Assembly (NCBI GenBank): GCA_047967505.1
Contig: CM106539.1
DNA: 64,000 bases
Origin: Dipteris shenzhenensis
Taxonomy: Eukaryota; Polypodiophyta; Polypodiopsida; Gleicheniales
Strand: one strand, 5' to 3'
Numbering within the stretch: position 1 is the stretch's first letter; every line of letters starts with the position of its first letter. Below, piece by piece: positions 45,441 to 56,295 of this stretch. The notes beneath the pieces are model-generated. The model saw only the letters and a list, made by a program, of their open reading frames with translations. It was not told the origin of the DNA and did not search any database. A program made the position numbers and the translations under genes.

Positions 45441-47302
45441 GATTTACAAAACATAGGCAAGGTTGGCAAGGGTTTTCGTTTGCAATACATGTTATTCCTG
45501 TCATTCTGCTCATGGCTTGATGATGACCTTGTTGTCTTCTTCGCTTGATGCATGATGCTTTGTTCTTCCATTTGCCTTAATGCTTTATGTATGGATGCCA
45601 TGTTTCGGGCTATGGTCATCTCATACACTTGTGCTTTCGGCTTGCTTTTTACATCGATGTTTGCATTCATGCTTTGCTTTTCCAATGGTTGCAAAGGTCT
45701 TACCAATTGATTTCTTTCAATATTGGTAGTGTCTAATTGCATACAATGATTTTTGATTTGACAGGCACGTAGAGCTTGGAAAAACAATCACTTTTCCTTT
45801 TTGGAACGTGTCCGAATTCTTTCTGGATTGCAAGTTACGCCCTGTTGAAGGTTTTGTGAAGAAGAAGGCCTTTGATGATGTGGCACAGGGATTCACATGC
45901 TGAATTCCATACTGTGCTTAACAAGAGGCTGTGTGCTTAGAAGGCACTTGAGTGATGTGGCACAATTTTGACCAAATTGAAACTTAACCAACCTGTAACT
46001 GAACCAAACCCTATGTAACCTAACCAAAGTCTATAACTCAAGGTTAGCTAAACTCAACCATTGTGTTAACCAAGGTTAGACTCTATCTTCCACATGGCAA
46101 GAAACTGACCAAGCCTATGAACCATGGGTTAACATCACCTAACCTTGGTTAGAACCTACCACGTGGCCTAATGCTAGAACCTTAGGAGAAATTGAAGGTT
46201 TGCTGTGCAGGAACGTCGACGACGGACGAGCGACGGAGAGAGCTCGAGGAGCTGCGAGCTAAGCTGACGGAGTGAGCCACTGTAGAGAAGCCCAGTATGG
46301 GCTTGAGAAGCTTGGGAGCTGCGAGAGATGGAGGAGCTCAGGAGCTATGAGCTATGGCACAATGGCACGTTTCGCCTGTCATAGGAGCCGTTGGAGATGC
46401 TTTGCTAATCGTTTGCTGCTTTTGCTGGCCTTGGGCTGCTGTGGTCGTCACTTGATGTAGTTGCACTGGAGGAGGTTTGTCGTTGATGGAGGCAGAAGAA
46501 GAAGGAACCACCTGTGCACTAGAGGCTGTAGTTGTGCTGCTGAAGATGCAGGTGTAGAGCAGCCGCTTGCTATTGTTGGAGAGAGCCTCCATGAGCGGTG
46601 GAACGTCACCTCCCATCCTGTCTTGCAATAAAGACTCGAGCATGGAGGCTCACTCTATGCATCTTGCTTGCCGAAGGCAACTACTTTGTTATGCACCCAC
46701 AGAGCTAGGCTTGTGTTGCTGTTCTACAGAGGAGGAGCAGGAGGTCGGTTGAAGATACAGGAGGAGTCTTTGCATGCTGACAGATACAGGCTGATCGCAA
46801 TGGCGCTTCTACATGCTGATGCCCTCCACGATGACCTTGACTCTGCAAAATGCAAAACTCCACAAGCTATTGGGAGCAGTAACCAGAATCGGGGCTGTTG
46901 AGGAAGACAAGGGTTGTGCTAGCTTTTGGAGGTGTAGGAGCTGGTATTGCCTTGGAGCTCGTTTGTTGTAGAGGCTTGTTGATAGAGTCGGCAGCCACAC
47001 TCAGAGAAGGGAGAGACAAGCTCTCTGATAACTCACAATACTCACAACAGAATGCTCATGAACTACTCACATTCTCTCATACTCCACCAAAATTGAACAA
47101 GGATAATCTCTCTCTCTCTCTCAAACACCCAATGGACGGAATTCTTTCACAAGAAGAATGAATCTAGATCTCTCTCACAACTCAAGAAACACTCTAAAGA
47201 ACTCTCTAGATCTAAAACTAATCTAACATTCTGAAACTAATCTAGGAATGGGAGCAATCCTAGTGAACTACTAATGAGCTAAACTAGGAGAGCTAAACCT
47301 AT

Positions 47303-47314
47303 GCTCTGATACCA
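47303..47314 (-). promoter_or_regulatory. Primer binding site of the non-autonomous element
   Basis: TGGTATCAGAGC on the minus strand, directly after the 5' LTR; an exact initiator-Met-tRNA-type site. Confidence 0.9.
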
Positions 47315-47639
47315 TGACAAAACATGTGTGCCTCAGGATCTATGGAGCGCTCTAAGGTGGATGGAACCTATGTGGAAACATGATGAAGAGAGTGCTCATG
47401 ACATGTACCTCAAGTCAATTAGGTTCCAAGATAGATTAGCTTGGACTCATAAAGAGAATCTTGAGATAGTGCAAAGTGCTTCATTTACATTACTTCAAAT
47501 GAACCTCCCTTTTATAGGTGAGGGTACTTACATCCATTTGCTTGCTCACATGTGGGTTATCTCCTGCATGCCATGTGGCAGCTTGCCCTTTACTCATACC
47601 TTTGCTCTACATGTGCTCATGGCACCACAACTCTCAACA
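47315..47639 (-). repeat. 5' LTR of the non-autonomous element
   Basis: 325 bp, differing from the 3' LTR at two sites (a C/T site near 47536 and a C/G site near 47558). TATA box at 47516-47510 on the minus strand. Confidence 0.92.
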
Positions 47640-47644
47640 GATGA

Positions 47645-48579
47645 GTACATGAAAACATTTAGTTTATGATCAGGAGTGTGTGCTTGTCTTCCTCTACTTT
47701 AGCATAATAGTATCCCTGATAGTTGCCCCATTCATATTTTTGTGGTTTTGTTGATATGACCTCTTGCCTCAACAATATTATATCATAAGAGAAATTTACC
47801 ACATCACAATAAAGGCTAAAACTAAAAGAGATTAAGTGCTCCTAATATCAACTGCCAAAACAGGTTTTGCATTAAATCTCATGTTTATAGTTTTGAATTA
47901 TCATGTATATAAGTGTTCTGCATATAACTTTTTTTAATTGGTATTACTCATTCATGATTAGAGGCACTCTAGAAGTATAATTTTAAGCGTATGAAGGTTC
48001 TTATGATATCCTTTAACCCTTCTATCTTGAATTTTTAGAGATAATTTTGTGGTCATCCTGAAGAATAATAATGAAGAATATATAGAATTTTCCCTTCTCA
48101 AATAGTACTGTGTCTTAATCTTTTATGAAGACAGTGTGTTTGTTTTCGAATTTCGCGGAGTGTCATTACTGTGATGCATGCACTTTCCATTATTACTATG
48201 ATGAACATACTGCTCGTGATTTTGAATTTCGTGGAGTGTCATTACTGTGATGCACACACAATCCGTTATTTAAGATTCTATAATCAGTTTGAAAATATTT
48301 ATTTTAGCTTCTATCTGTAGTGTAGGGTCAATGTTTGCTTGGGTGTAGCCAATCACGAAACTATTTCCAGGGTCATTTTGAGGCCACGATGCGACGCATT
48401 GGTGGGTGAGATTTTGAATTTTGCACAGACTTGCGCTCTCGTCAGAAGCTTTTCTAGCATCATGATTGGCCCACTTGCGTAATAATGAGTTACAATATTA
48501 TCATGCTCAATAACGCAGAGCTCGACACATGCCACTATATGCATCTACTCATAAGCAGAGAGACTGTTGCTCTACCTTT
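47645..48579. repeat. AT-rich region with 76-bp duplication
   Basis: No gene. Two copies of a unit around GAATTTCG(C/T)GGAGTGTCATT lie near 48148 and 48224. Confidence 0.6.
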
Positions 48580-48825
48580 GGCCTAACTACATCACACAAC
48601 CTTTGCCTTGCCATGGTTGGTTGTGGAGCTTCACCATTTGTCACTGTGTAACACAATATTTTGTTGCATTGACCACCGTGCTAGTTCGAGCACAACCACG
48701 TTGGCCTGACTATAGCACAAAACTTTTGCCTTGCCACCTGTCATTGTGCAGCTTCGTCATCTATTGCTGCGCAACACAATCTTTTGTTGCGCTGATGACC
48801 ATGATGGTTCAAGCAATGATGTTGG
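48580..48825. repeat. About 123-bp tandem duplication
   Basis: Units start GGCCTAACTACATCACA (48580) and GGCCTGACTATAGCACA (48703); both hold TTTGCCTTGCCA and AACACAAT(A/C)TTTTGTTGC. Diverged by roughly a fifth. Confidence 0.75.
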
Positions 48826-49695
48826 CATGGAGACATCACCACATTGGCATGAAGATCACCATGGCATGTTAATCTCTAAAAGGGATCCCTCAACGTCCAT
48901 ATCTGCAACCATCGCACTAGATGTTGGAGCTATTTTAGTTCTAAACCAAAGAAAAGAGTGTTATTTAGAGATATTTTAGTCGTATTACTCCTTGTGCAAT
49001 AATTTCTCAACCATTGCACACATTTCTTGGAGCTCTCTTGGTTCCAAGCTAAGGAAAATGTAGACATTCGTAATTTAGTATAGCTTCCTTACAACCACCG
49101 TGCTAGTTATTAGAGTTATTATAGTTTTAAACCATCGCAATGGTTATTGGAATCATTTTCACTACAATAACAATAGTTTTTTCAACAATTTCTTGTGCAA
49201 CGATCCCTATGGTTGCTGTAAAATATAAATGAGGGCAGAAATATGCCATTTGTTCTTCTTTAGAGCCACTTTCACTACTAAAGTAACAACAACAATAGTT
49301 TTGGCGATAATGATACTACATTAAAATTGAAACAAAAGAAATTACATCCGATAGTTTTTGCGATAATAGTATTACATCAAAATTGAAACAAAATAAATTA
49401 CATCCGAAGTAAACATTTAACAAAACATATTACATACAAAGATGCTAGCACTTTGTCTTTGTGATAATTCTCCAAACACTTTTAGCACTTGTCAACACCA
49501 ACATTGTGGCAGAACTTAGTGTCACTTTTTGCCCTTGTTAGCACTTTCTTACACTTTTGACTTGGTGCCTTGTATGCAGGGGACAATACGAGCACCTCGT
49601 ATTACTTTCATAGGTAGGACTTTCTTAAAATTTTGACCCGGAACTCCTCGTATGCAGGGGACAATATGAGCATCTCATAATTGAAATAACCTTTT
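48826..49695. repeat. Gene-free region with 56-bp duplication
   Basis: 49296-49351 and 49352-49407 are two near-identical units starting TAGTTTT(G/T)GCGATAAT. ATGCAGGGGACAATA(C/T)GAGCA also occurs twice (about 49576 and 49653). No gene. Confidence 0.7.
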
Positions 49696-49696
49696 T

Positions 49697-50340
49697 CATA
49701 GCAACTTCTTTTAAGACACTAGAAGAGGGAACTCATCTTGGAGGTGAGCTCAATCGAGCACAACATTCGATAGCGGACAGGGAACTCAATATGGTGTGAG
49801 CTCCAGCACACTGACACATGCTCTCACTGTGTTAGAGTTGATCACCAAGTTGAGTTCCTTCCCCAGTGCCAAAGGTTGTGCGCAATTATGAGAGGCTCAT
49901 CTCCAAGTTGAATTCTCTCCCTATGCTTGATGAATCAATGATGACCTGTTTCCCTTGTCTCCCTATCCTACAACATGGTTGGTCATGAGGTTTTCTTTCA
50001 AGTCTCTCAAGGAATTTCTTTCTTCATAGCAACTTCTTTCAAGGCACTGGAAGAGGGAACTCAACTTGGTGGTGAGCTCAATCGAACACAACATTCGATA
50101 GTGGATAGGGAACTCAATCTGGTGGTGACCTTCAGTACATTGACGCATGCTCTCAGTGTGTTACAACTTATCACCAAGTTGAGTTCTCCTTTCCCAGTGC
50201 CAAAGGTTGTGCTCAATTATGAGTCTCATCACCAAGTTGAGTTCTCTGCTAGTGCCTAACAGAACGGCAATGACCCGTTTCCCTTGGCTACTATCCTACA
50301 ACTCCCTTGGTCATGGCTATGGCTAGTGGAGTGTTGCAAG
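49697..50340. repeat. 328-bp tandem duplication
   Basis: Two long copies start CATAGCAACTTCTTT at 49697 and 50025 and share blocks such as GAGGGAACTCA, ACACAACATTCGATAG and CCCAGTGCCAAAGGTTGTGC. Copies are diverged by small indels and substitutions. ACCAAGTTGAGTTC also recurs within each copy. Confidence 0.85.
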
Positions 50341-50660
50341 ATGGAGAGCCAAGGAAAACAATGGATCCCATGACTTGGGTAGGAATATGAAGTGGCATCG
50401 AGGTTGCAGTAGAAGATTCATCATAGGGATAGAAGGGGGCTTGGAGAGAGCGTGGAAGAGGGTAGGAGAGAAATTTTTCTGGGTGCGGTGAATTTTTCTC
50501 TGCCCATAAGTCCTTTATATATCTAGACTTACTACCCTCCCACTCTTTTCCCCTTTGTTTCTTATGTCAGTTTGTGTGACTCTAGGTGCCTATCACTACT
50601 AAGAGCACACAATCCACCCGTTGGATTTTGCTGGTAGCACAACCTAGTGTAGGCAGTCAT
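50341..50660. other. Gene-free region
   Basis: Contains a possible TATA-like CTTTATATATC (50513), but no gene model follows. Confidence 0.3.
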
Positions 50661-51035
50661 CTACATCATCGTCTAGCCATGACATGCGATTAGATGGTTG
50701 CCATGCTATAATTTCTTAGTCATCGGAGCCAAGATCATGATAATTCAATGGGATGAGGGGGGAGGAGTTGTGGCACATGCACCCAGCTTACTGGTAGCCT
50801 AGGTTAGCCTAGCGGTCATTTCATCGTCTAGCCATGATGAGCGATTAAATGGTTTCCATGGGAGAATTTCTCGGTCATCGAAGCCAAGATCATAATAATT
50901 CAATGGGATGAGGGGGGAGGAGTGGTGGCACATGCACCCAACTTTGCTAGTAGCCCAGCCTAGCATAGGCGGTCATATATAACATCATCTAGCCATGATG
51001 TGTGATTAGATGGTTGCTCATGACATGCAATTAGA
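50661..51035. repeat. 155-161-bp tandem repeat, about 2.4 copies
   Basis: CATC(G/A)TCTAGCCATGA recurs at 50667, 50822 and 50983, each time followed by GCGATTA(G/A)ATGGTT-like sequence. AATTCAATGGGATGAGGGGG is in the first two copies. Confidence 0.85.
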
Positions 51036-51074
51036 TGGTTTCTTGGTCAATAGAAAATTCTAAAAGTCGAATAT

Positions 51075-51520
51075 GTTCTTACAGCCTATCTCCAGCTTAA
51101 TGCTAATCTGAGTGTATGAATTAGATGGTCCCTCATGAAAAGTCATTGTTATTACAGTCTAATTCCAACTCAATGCTAATCTGGGCCTGTGAACTAGATG
51201 GCCCCTCATCCAAAGTCATTGTTATTACAGTCAACTAAAGAAAGGCAAGATCAAAACAAGACATCAGATTAGGATTGAGTTCATCAGGCTGTAATAATAA
51301 TAGTTCTCATTCTAAACTATTGTTATTAGAACTTGATAAATCGACTGAATGCTAATCTAAGCTTGTAAACTAGATGCAAAGTCATTGTTATTAAAGTCTG
51401 ATTCTAGCTCAATGCTAATCTAAGCCTGTGAATTAGATGGCCCCTTATGCACAATCATTGTTACGGCTTGATTCCAATTGAATGCTAATCTGAACCTATG
51501 AATTAGATGGTACAGGCATT
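51075..51520. repeat. About 75-bp minisatellite with one inverted unit
   Basis: Five or more units built on CTCAATGCTAATCTGGGCC, TGTGAATTAGATGG and AGTCATTGTTATTACAGTC. One unit near 51260-51310 is in the opposite orientation (CAGATTAGGATTGAG). Confidence 0.8.
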
Positions 51521-52068
51521 GTCACTAAAACAAGCTTGGTGGTTGTTTGGGATTAGTATGTTGTTTGGGATTTACATTTTTCCTTATTTGGGATTTATTG
51601 ATTGGGATTTACTGAAACAAGCGCTATGGTTTTTTGGGAGTTACTAACACTAGTCTGGTAGCATAACAGGACATAAAAGTGCCCTTTTGAGGTTTTGGCA
51701 AAAAAATCACAACTTGTTGTAGATGTGTTTTTTGGTGATTTCCTCTAGAATTGAGCTTAAGGTAGACTCATAGGACTATTATCTAAAAATATAAGAAGCA
51801 CAAAAAACTATTACATGTGATTCCAAATGCTCAGAAATGTATGGTAACACAGTCGTTCACCCAAACAATACTTTCTAATACAACTGCTATGTGTAGAACC
51901 TAATGGGAATGGTGTCTCATCACACAAGCTACCTCTGCACTATTGCGGCATGTACTATACTTGCAGTAGTAAGAATTGAGCCTACAATTTTTGTACAAAA
52001 ACCATGCAAAGGAAAAGGGAATGACATAGCAAAGTCTTTTTTAACCACTAGAAAAGTTTGTGGTTGTG
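51521..52068. other. Gene-free region
   Basis: 51530-51650 has repeated TTGGGATT(T/A) words. A 74-codon minus frame (52153-51929) is an alternative reading of the candidate terminal exon described next. Confidence 0.35.
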
Positions 52069-52755
52069 CTATAACATGCATTCTGCTTCCATGGACAACT
52101 TTCTTTCCTTTTGCATATGCTTGATGCGCTGTAACAAGAAAATCCTTTTGCAATGTCTTTGCACTACTGGGTTCTTTATTCCCCAGTTCTTTGAGTTGCC
52201 TCCTACCTTCAGTGCTTTAGAGTATCCAGTCAACACAACAGGTCCAGCAGAAGAAGCAGTGTCCTCTAGTTACCAACGAATGTGGAAGACTAGAATAAGA
52301 GCTTGTATAAAAAAGAGAATGAATTGCCTCTTCCCAAAGAGCTCCATGTCAATGAAGAACTCAGTTGTTATTAAATTTAAGGAAGGTAAAAGAACAAGTA
52401 TAGCAACATAGAACATTACTAACTTTCTACATCGTTTTTAATATGAAAGTCACTTGCATTGAACATACCTTCAAAATCAATCATTGGAAACTTCCATGCT
52501 TGTCCAATTTCATTTATAGTGCTCAGAGGTGACAATCTTGAATAGCAAGGACGACGATGTTAACGTAAAGGACTATGACAAAAAAATCATCACACTAATA
52601 TAAGTCTAACAAAATATGGGAAGGCCTTACCCTTGAAGACAGTACTTCCCTCATCACACCAAATATCTGTATCTTCCATCACACTTTTGCCCCTCATAGA
52701 GTCCTTCTGTACAACTTTCTCGTGTAGGGCACTAGTTTCTTTTCTGAGTCCCACC
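52069..52755 (-). CDS. Candidate 3' exons of a host gene, minus strand
   Basis: Function unknown. Four minus-strand segments with AG...GT borders: 52755-52631 (41 open codons, ETSALHEKVVQKDSMRGKSV, MEDTDIWCDEGSTVF), 52536-52469 (LSPLSTINEIGQAWKFPMID, ends phase 1), 52265-52207 (DTASSAGPVVLTGYSKALK, phase in 1, out 0) and 52128-52069 (RIKHMQKERKLSMEAECML, TAG). Phases agree between the last three. Between the first two there is a one-base mismatch, so a splice site is wrong or an exon is missing. The piece is hydrophilic, not transposon-like. It lies downstream of copia VII and in the same direction as the exons at 61.2-61.6 kb; all may belong to one gene. Confidence 0.35.
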
Positions 52756-53533
52756 CTGCACCTTCAACAAAGGATTTTGACAGTGGACTATAACTTGGAA
52801 CACAAGCCAAGCCATGTAGTAAGAGATAAAGTGAATATTGTAAATGCCAGAGATAGAGCTTGCAACATGAAAGCACTAGGAACCATTAGCAAGACACCTG
52901 CAAAAGCGAGAGCACAATTTTGAGAGAGCATACTATCTAAGCAACTCGCACTAAAGATGTGAGTGAAAATTAAGGGACCATGCAACTTGTAGCAATGATA
53001 GAAATGGGAGCACTACTTGTGCTTACAATAGAGTTGTAAGGACAACATATTGATGCATTTTTTTTCATCATTGTGGGAGCTTTCTGGAAGCAGTGTTTGG
53101 CGTCATTTTGAACAATATACTCAGAGATATTTTCAATTGTTCCGCTGTTCTCTATTGTGCTCAATTAGTGCTTATGAACTTTGTTTTTGGGGGAAAAAGC
53201 CTACAATCAGTCAAACAGATCCATGCCCCTTAATAGCAGATGAAAGGAGGTTAATTATTGCTCATAACATCTCTATTTTAGGGGGGGAAACCTACAGTCA
53301 GTCAAACTCATCCATGCCCATTAATAATGGATGAAAGGAGGTCAACACACATGAAGTCGACATCAATTCAAAGTAGGCTATAGGACAGGAGCTTGTCACT
53401 TAGCTTGGATTTGAAGGCATGCGCATAGTGTCTAAAAAATACAGTGTGTGAAGCTGCAATGCTTGGAGCACAAGCAACATTTCAGAGAGTGTAACCCATA
53501 TCATCATATTGCACCATCAGTTCAGGGATGTTT
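52756..53533. repeat. Intron-like region with 91-bp duplication
   Basis: Units at about 53200 and 53291 share CCTACA(A/G)TCAGTCAAAC, then ATCCATGCCC and GATGAAAGGAGGT. No gene is certain; 52985-52788 minus is open for 65 codons and could be another exon. Confidence 0.6.
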
Positions 53534-53885
53534 TGTGAAGATAGTGGGAGAGACGGAAGGAGTCTCACTTGCAGCTTTCTCACATGCACAATGGGGGAAT
53601 ACACACACAGGTGGCGGCTGAAAACAGTTTTCCTCTTCTTAGTTGTGAAAGCCAAAAGAACTCTAGTACAAAAGAATAGAAGAACCCTATATGTGGGTCT
53701 CAAACCAAACTCAACTAACTAAGGTGGCATACTAACTGAGCCACGAACTAGAGTAGATAAGGATAGCTGTCATCCAGCTATTATTCATGGGCGGTGTACC
53801 AACCGCATCTACAGCTAACAAGTCAGTGACATAAATGCACAACGGTCACCCTGGCATATCACGAGTGGAGCTCGATATCTCAACA
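53534..53885 (-). repeat. Copia VII 3' LTR and polypurine tract
   Basis: 352 bp; on the minus strand begins TGTTGAGATATCGAGC at 53885, directly after GCTCGAGGGGGAG (purine tract, 53898-53886). Confidence 0.93.
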
Positions 53886-54424
53886 CTCCCCCTCGAGCTC
53901 AATCCCAATTCTTGCACACCAAGCAGGTCTCTGAACTTGCGCAGCTTCTCTGCGCCCAATGCCTTCGTGAATATGTCAGCTACCTGATCCTCTGTGCTGA
54001 CATAAACTAGATCAATAAGACCTAGTAAAACCTTCTCCCACACATAGTGATAATGCACCTCAATGTGCTTTGTTCTAGCATGATAGACTGGGTTATTCGC
54101 CAAGTGTATACTGCTCATGTTGTCACAATAAATGACAACTGGCCCATCTGTAGACTGATGCATATCATAGAGTAGCTTATGCAACCAAGCTACCTCACAT
54201 GCAGCCATTGTTGCACCCCTGTACTCAGCCTCTGTGCTCGACAAGGCAACTGTAGGCTGTTTCTTGCTGCTCCAAGTGACTGCAGCACTCCCAAAAGAGA
54301 ACACATATCCACTAGTAGATCGTCTATCAGAAATACTACCAGCCCAATCAGCATCAGTGTATCCATGCAACTGTATCTGAACCCCAGCCTCATAAAATAG
54401 TCCATACTGCAATGTGGACTTCAC
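53846..54424 (-). pseudogene. Copia VII RNase H
   Basis: Open 192-codon frame: HGYTDADWAGSISDRRSTSG, KKQPTVALSSTEAEYRGATM (DEDD-type residues D, E visible), VVIYCDNMSSIHLANNPVYH, ARTKHIEVHYHYV and DQVADIFTKALGAEKL. Ends inside the 3' LTR. It is separated from RT only by a one-base frameshift near 54433; otherwise it looks intact. Confidence 0.92.
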
Positions 54425-54432
54425 ATACCTGA

Positions 54433-56271
54433 TTATGCGTCTAGTGCATCCAAATGCGGTTTCCTTGGAGCCTGCATAAACTGACTTACCAATCCAACAG
54501 CATAGCTTAAATCTGGCTTGGTAATAGTCATATAAATTAGACTTCCTACTATGCGTCTGTACATAGTAGGGTCTTCCAGAAGCTCACCTGCATCTGTGCT
54601 CACCTTCACATTCTGCTCCAAAGGAACTGAAATAGGCTTACAGCCTGTCATCCCATATTTGGACAGCATGTCCAATCCATACTGCCTCTGCAAGAGCTGT
54701 ATCCCACTTGGTGATCTAATCACCTCAATGCCCAAGAAATAACACAGCTCTCCCAAATCCTTCATCTCAAACTTCTGCTTCAATAGCATTTTCACATGAA
54801 GGATATCTTCATCACTATCACCTGTGATGATCAAATCATCAACATAAATGACAAGCAGCATAATCCCTTTCTCTGTTTTTCTCACATAGAGTGAGAAATC
54901 TGCCTTGGAAATCTGAAAGCCAATAGTGACAAGATATTGTCCTATCTTGTCAGACCATGCTCTAGGTGCTTGCTTCAAGCCATACAAGGCTTTCTTCAAC
55001 CTGCAAACAAACTCAGGATGAACAGCATGAACATAACCTGGTGGCTGCTCCATAAAGACCTCTTCTTGCAAATCACCATGCAAGAAGGCATTCTTTACAT
55101 CCATCTGATGTAAAGACCATCGCTTTGATGTAGCCATAGCAATGACTGCTCTTACAGTTGCCATCCTTGCAACAGGACTGAATGTTTCTTCATAATCAAT
55201 GCCATATGTTTGTGCATACCCCTTGACAAGTAATTTTGCCTTGTATCTATTCACAGAACCATCTGCATTGTGCTTGATCTTATAAACCCACTTACAGCCA
55301 ATTGCATTCTTGTTTTTAGGCAAAGGCACCAATTCCCATGTAGCATTTGCTTCCAAGGCATCCATTTCTTCATCCATGGCTTTCTCCCATTTTTCATTTC
55401 CCATGGCTTGCTCAAAGGAAGTGGGTTCTGGTTCCTGTATCACTTTGACCATATGGGCATAGTGAATGGCTGTAAATCCATCATATTTCAGCCTATCCAC
55501 AGGATACCTAGCTCTGGTAGACTTGCACAAAATAGGCTCACTTCCAGGTGTTCTCAAAACATCCCTGGTCTTCCTTACTCCAGGTGTAACAACAGAAGGA
55601 ATACCCAACTCATCATCAATGCTCTGTTCTGAGCCACTGGATTCACCATCCACATAAGAGTGACCTGCATTCACATCAAACATGGGCTGATCTACCTTCT
55701 CTTTTCCTTTTCGTGATACCTGCGTACCACTATCTGCATTGCTTTGAGGAGATTCTCCTGATCTCAATCTGCCTGTCCATGGCAAAGTATGTGAACCACT
55801 GCTAGAGGACACTGCAGGTCCACTGATATTTTGTGATTGCTGCTGTGAATTCTGTGCAGCATTACCATTTTGTGCATCTACATCAATCATCACATTTACT
55901 GGTTTATACCAGCTGCTCATCTCATCAAAAACAACATCTCTGCTCACTGTAAACTTACGAGAAGAAGGGTTATAGCATCTATACCCTTTCTGCTGCAGAG
56001 AATAACCAATAAAGACGCACTTCTCAGCTTTTGGATCCAACTTGGACCTCAACTCGTCTGGCACATGAACATAGGCAATGCAACCAAAAATTTTCAAATG
56101 AGAAATGTCTGGTTTCCTACCAGTATACATCTCCTCTGGTGTCAGGCCATGTATTGCTGCAGTGGGAGTCCTGTTCATTATGTAAACTGCTGTAGCAACT
56201 GCTTCAGCCCAATAATAATCCGGTAGATCTTTCTCATTTAGCATGGCCCGAGATACCTCTCCAATATGCAT
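54433..56271 (-). CDS. Copia VII integrase C-terminal part and reverse transcriptase
   Basis: A 612-codon open frame, the longest in the window. It starts just after the integrase Glu region (NGLAERKNM...), with PDYYWAEAVATAVYIMNRTP, TPEEMYTGRKPDISHLKIFG and KCVFIGYSLQQKGYRCYNPS of the integrase C-terminal side, then a low-complexity linker. RT follows: AMDEEMDALEANATWELVPL, KWVYKIKHNADGSVNRYKAK, DVKNAFLHGDLQEEVFMEQP, YGLKQAPRAW, the catalytic LLVIYVDDLIITG and LGELCYFLGIEV. All RT motifs are intact. The frame is cut from the rest of pol by the TAA at 56298-56296 and by the frameshift before RNase H. Confidence 0.95.
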   Translation of the reverse strand: MHIGEVSRAMLNEKDLPDYYWAEAVATAVYIMNRTPTAAIHGLTPEEMYTGRKPDISHLKIFGCIAYVHVPDELRSKLDPKAEKCVFIGYSLQQKGYRCYNPSSRKFTVSRDVVFDEMSSWYKPVNVMIDVDAQNGNAAQNSQQQSQNISGPAVSSSSGSHTLPWTGRLRSGESPQSNADSGTQVSRKGKEKVDQPMFDVNAGHSYVDGESSGSEQSIDDELGIPSVVTPGVRKTRDVLRTPGSEPILCKSTRARYPVDRLKYDGFTAIHYAHMVKVIQEPEPTSFEQAMGNEKWEKAMDEEMDALEANATWELVPLPKNKNAIGCKWVYKIKHNADGSVNRYKAKLLVKGYAQTYGIDYEETFSPVARMATVRAVIAMATSKRWSLHQMDVKNAFLHGDLQEEVFMEQPPGYVHAVHPEFVCRLKKALYGLKQAPRAWSDKIGQYLVTIGFQISKADFSLYVRKTEKGIMLLVIYVDDLIITGDSDEDILHVKMLLKQKFEMKDLGELCYFLGIEVIRSPSGIQLLQRQYGLDMLSKYGMTGCKPISVPLEQNVKVSTDAGELLEDPTMYRRIVGSLIYMTITKPDLSYAVGLVSQFMQAPRKPHLDALDA

Positions 56272-56295
56272 GTTTTTCCTTTCTGCAAGTCCATT

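Larger units (their letters stand above)
44946..47639 (-). mobile_element. Complete non-autonomous LTR retrotransposon
   Basis: 2694 bp, minus orientation. Both LTRs are exactly 325 bp (44946-45270 and 47315-47639), with TG...CA ends (TGTTGAGAGTTG...TTTTGTCA) and only two differences by eye. The target duplication GATGA is perfect (44941-44945 and 47640-47644). The primer site TGGTATCAGAGC abuts the 5' LTR (47303-47314) and a purine tract (AAGGGGAGG on the minus strand) abuts the 3' LTR. The 2-kb interior has no Gag, protease, integrase, RT or RNase H motif. The longest minus frames are 120 codons (45425-45787) and 101 codons (46338-46643), without domains. It must have moved with proteins from another element. 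Confidence 0.93.
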
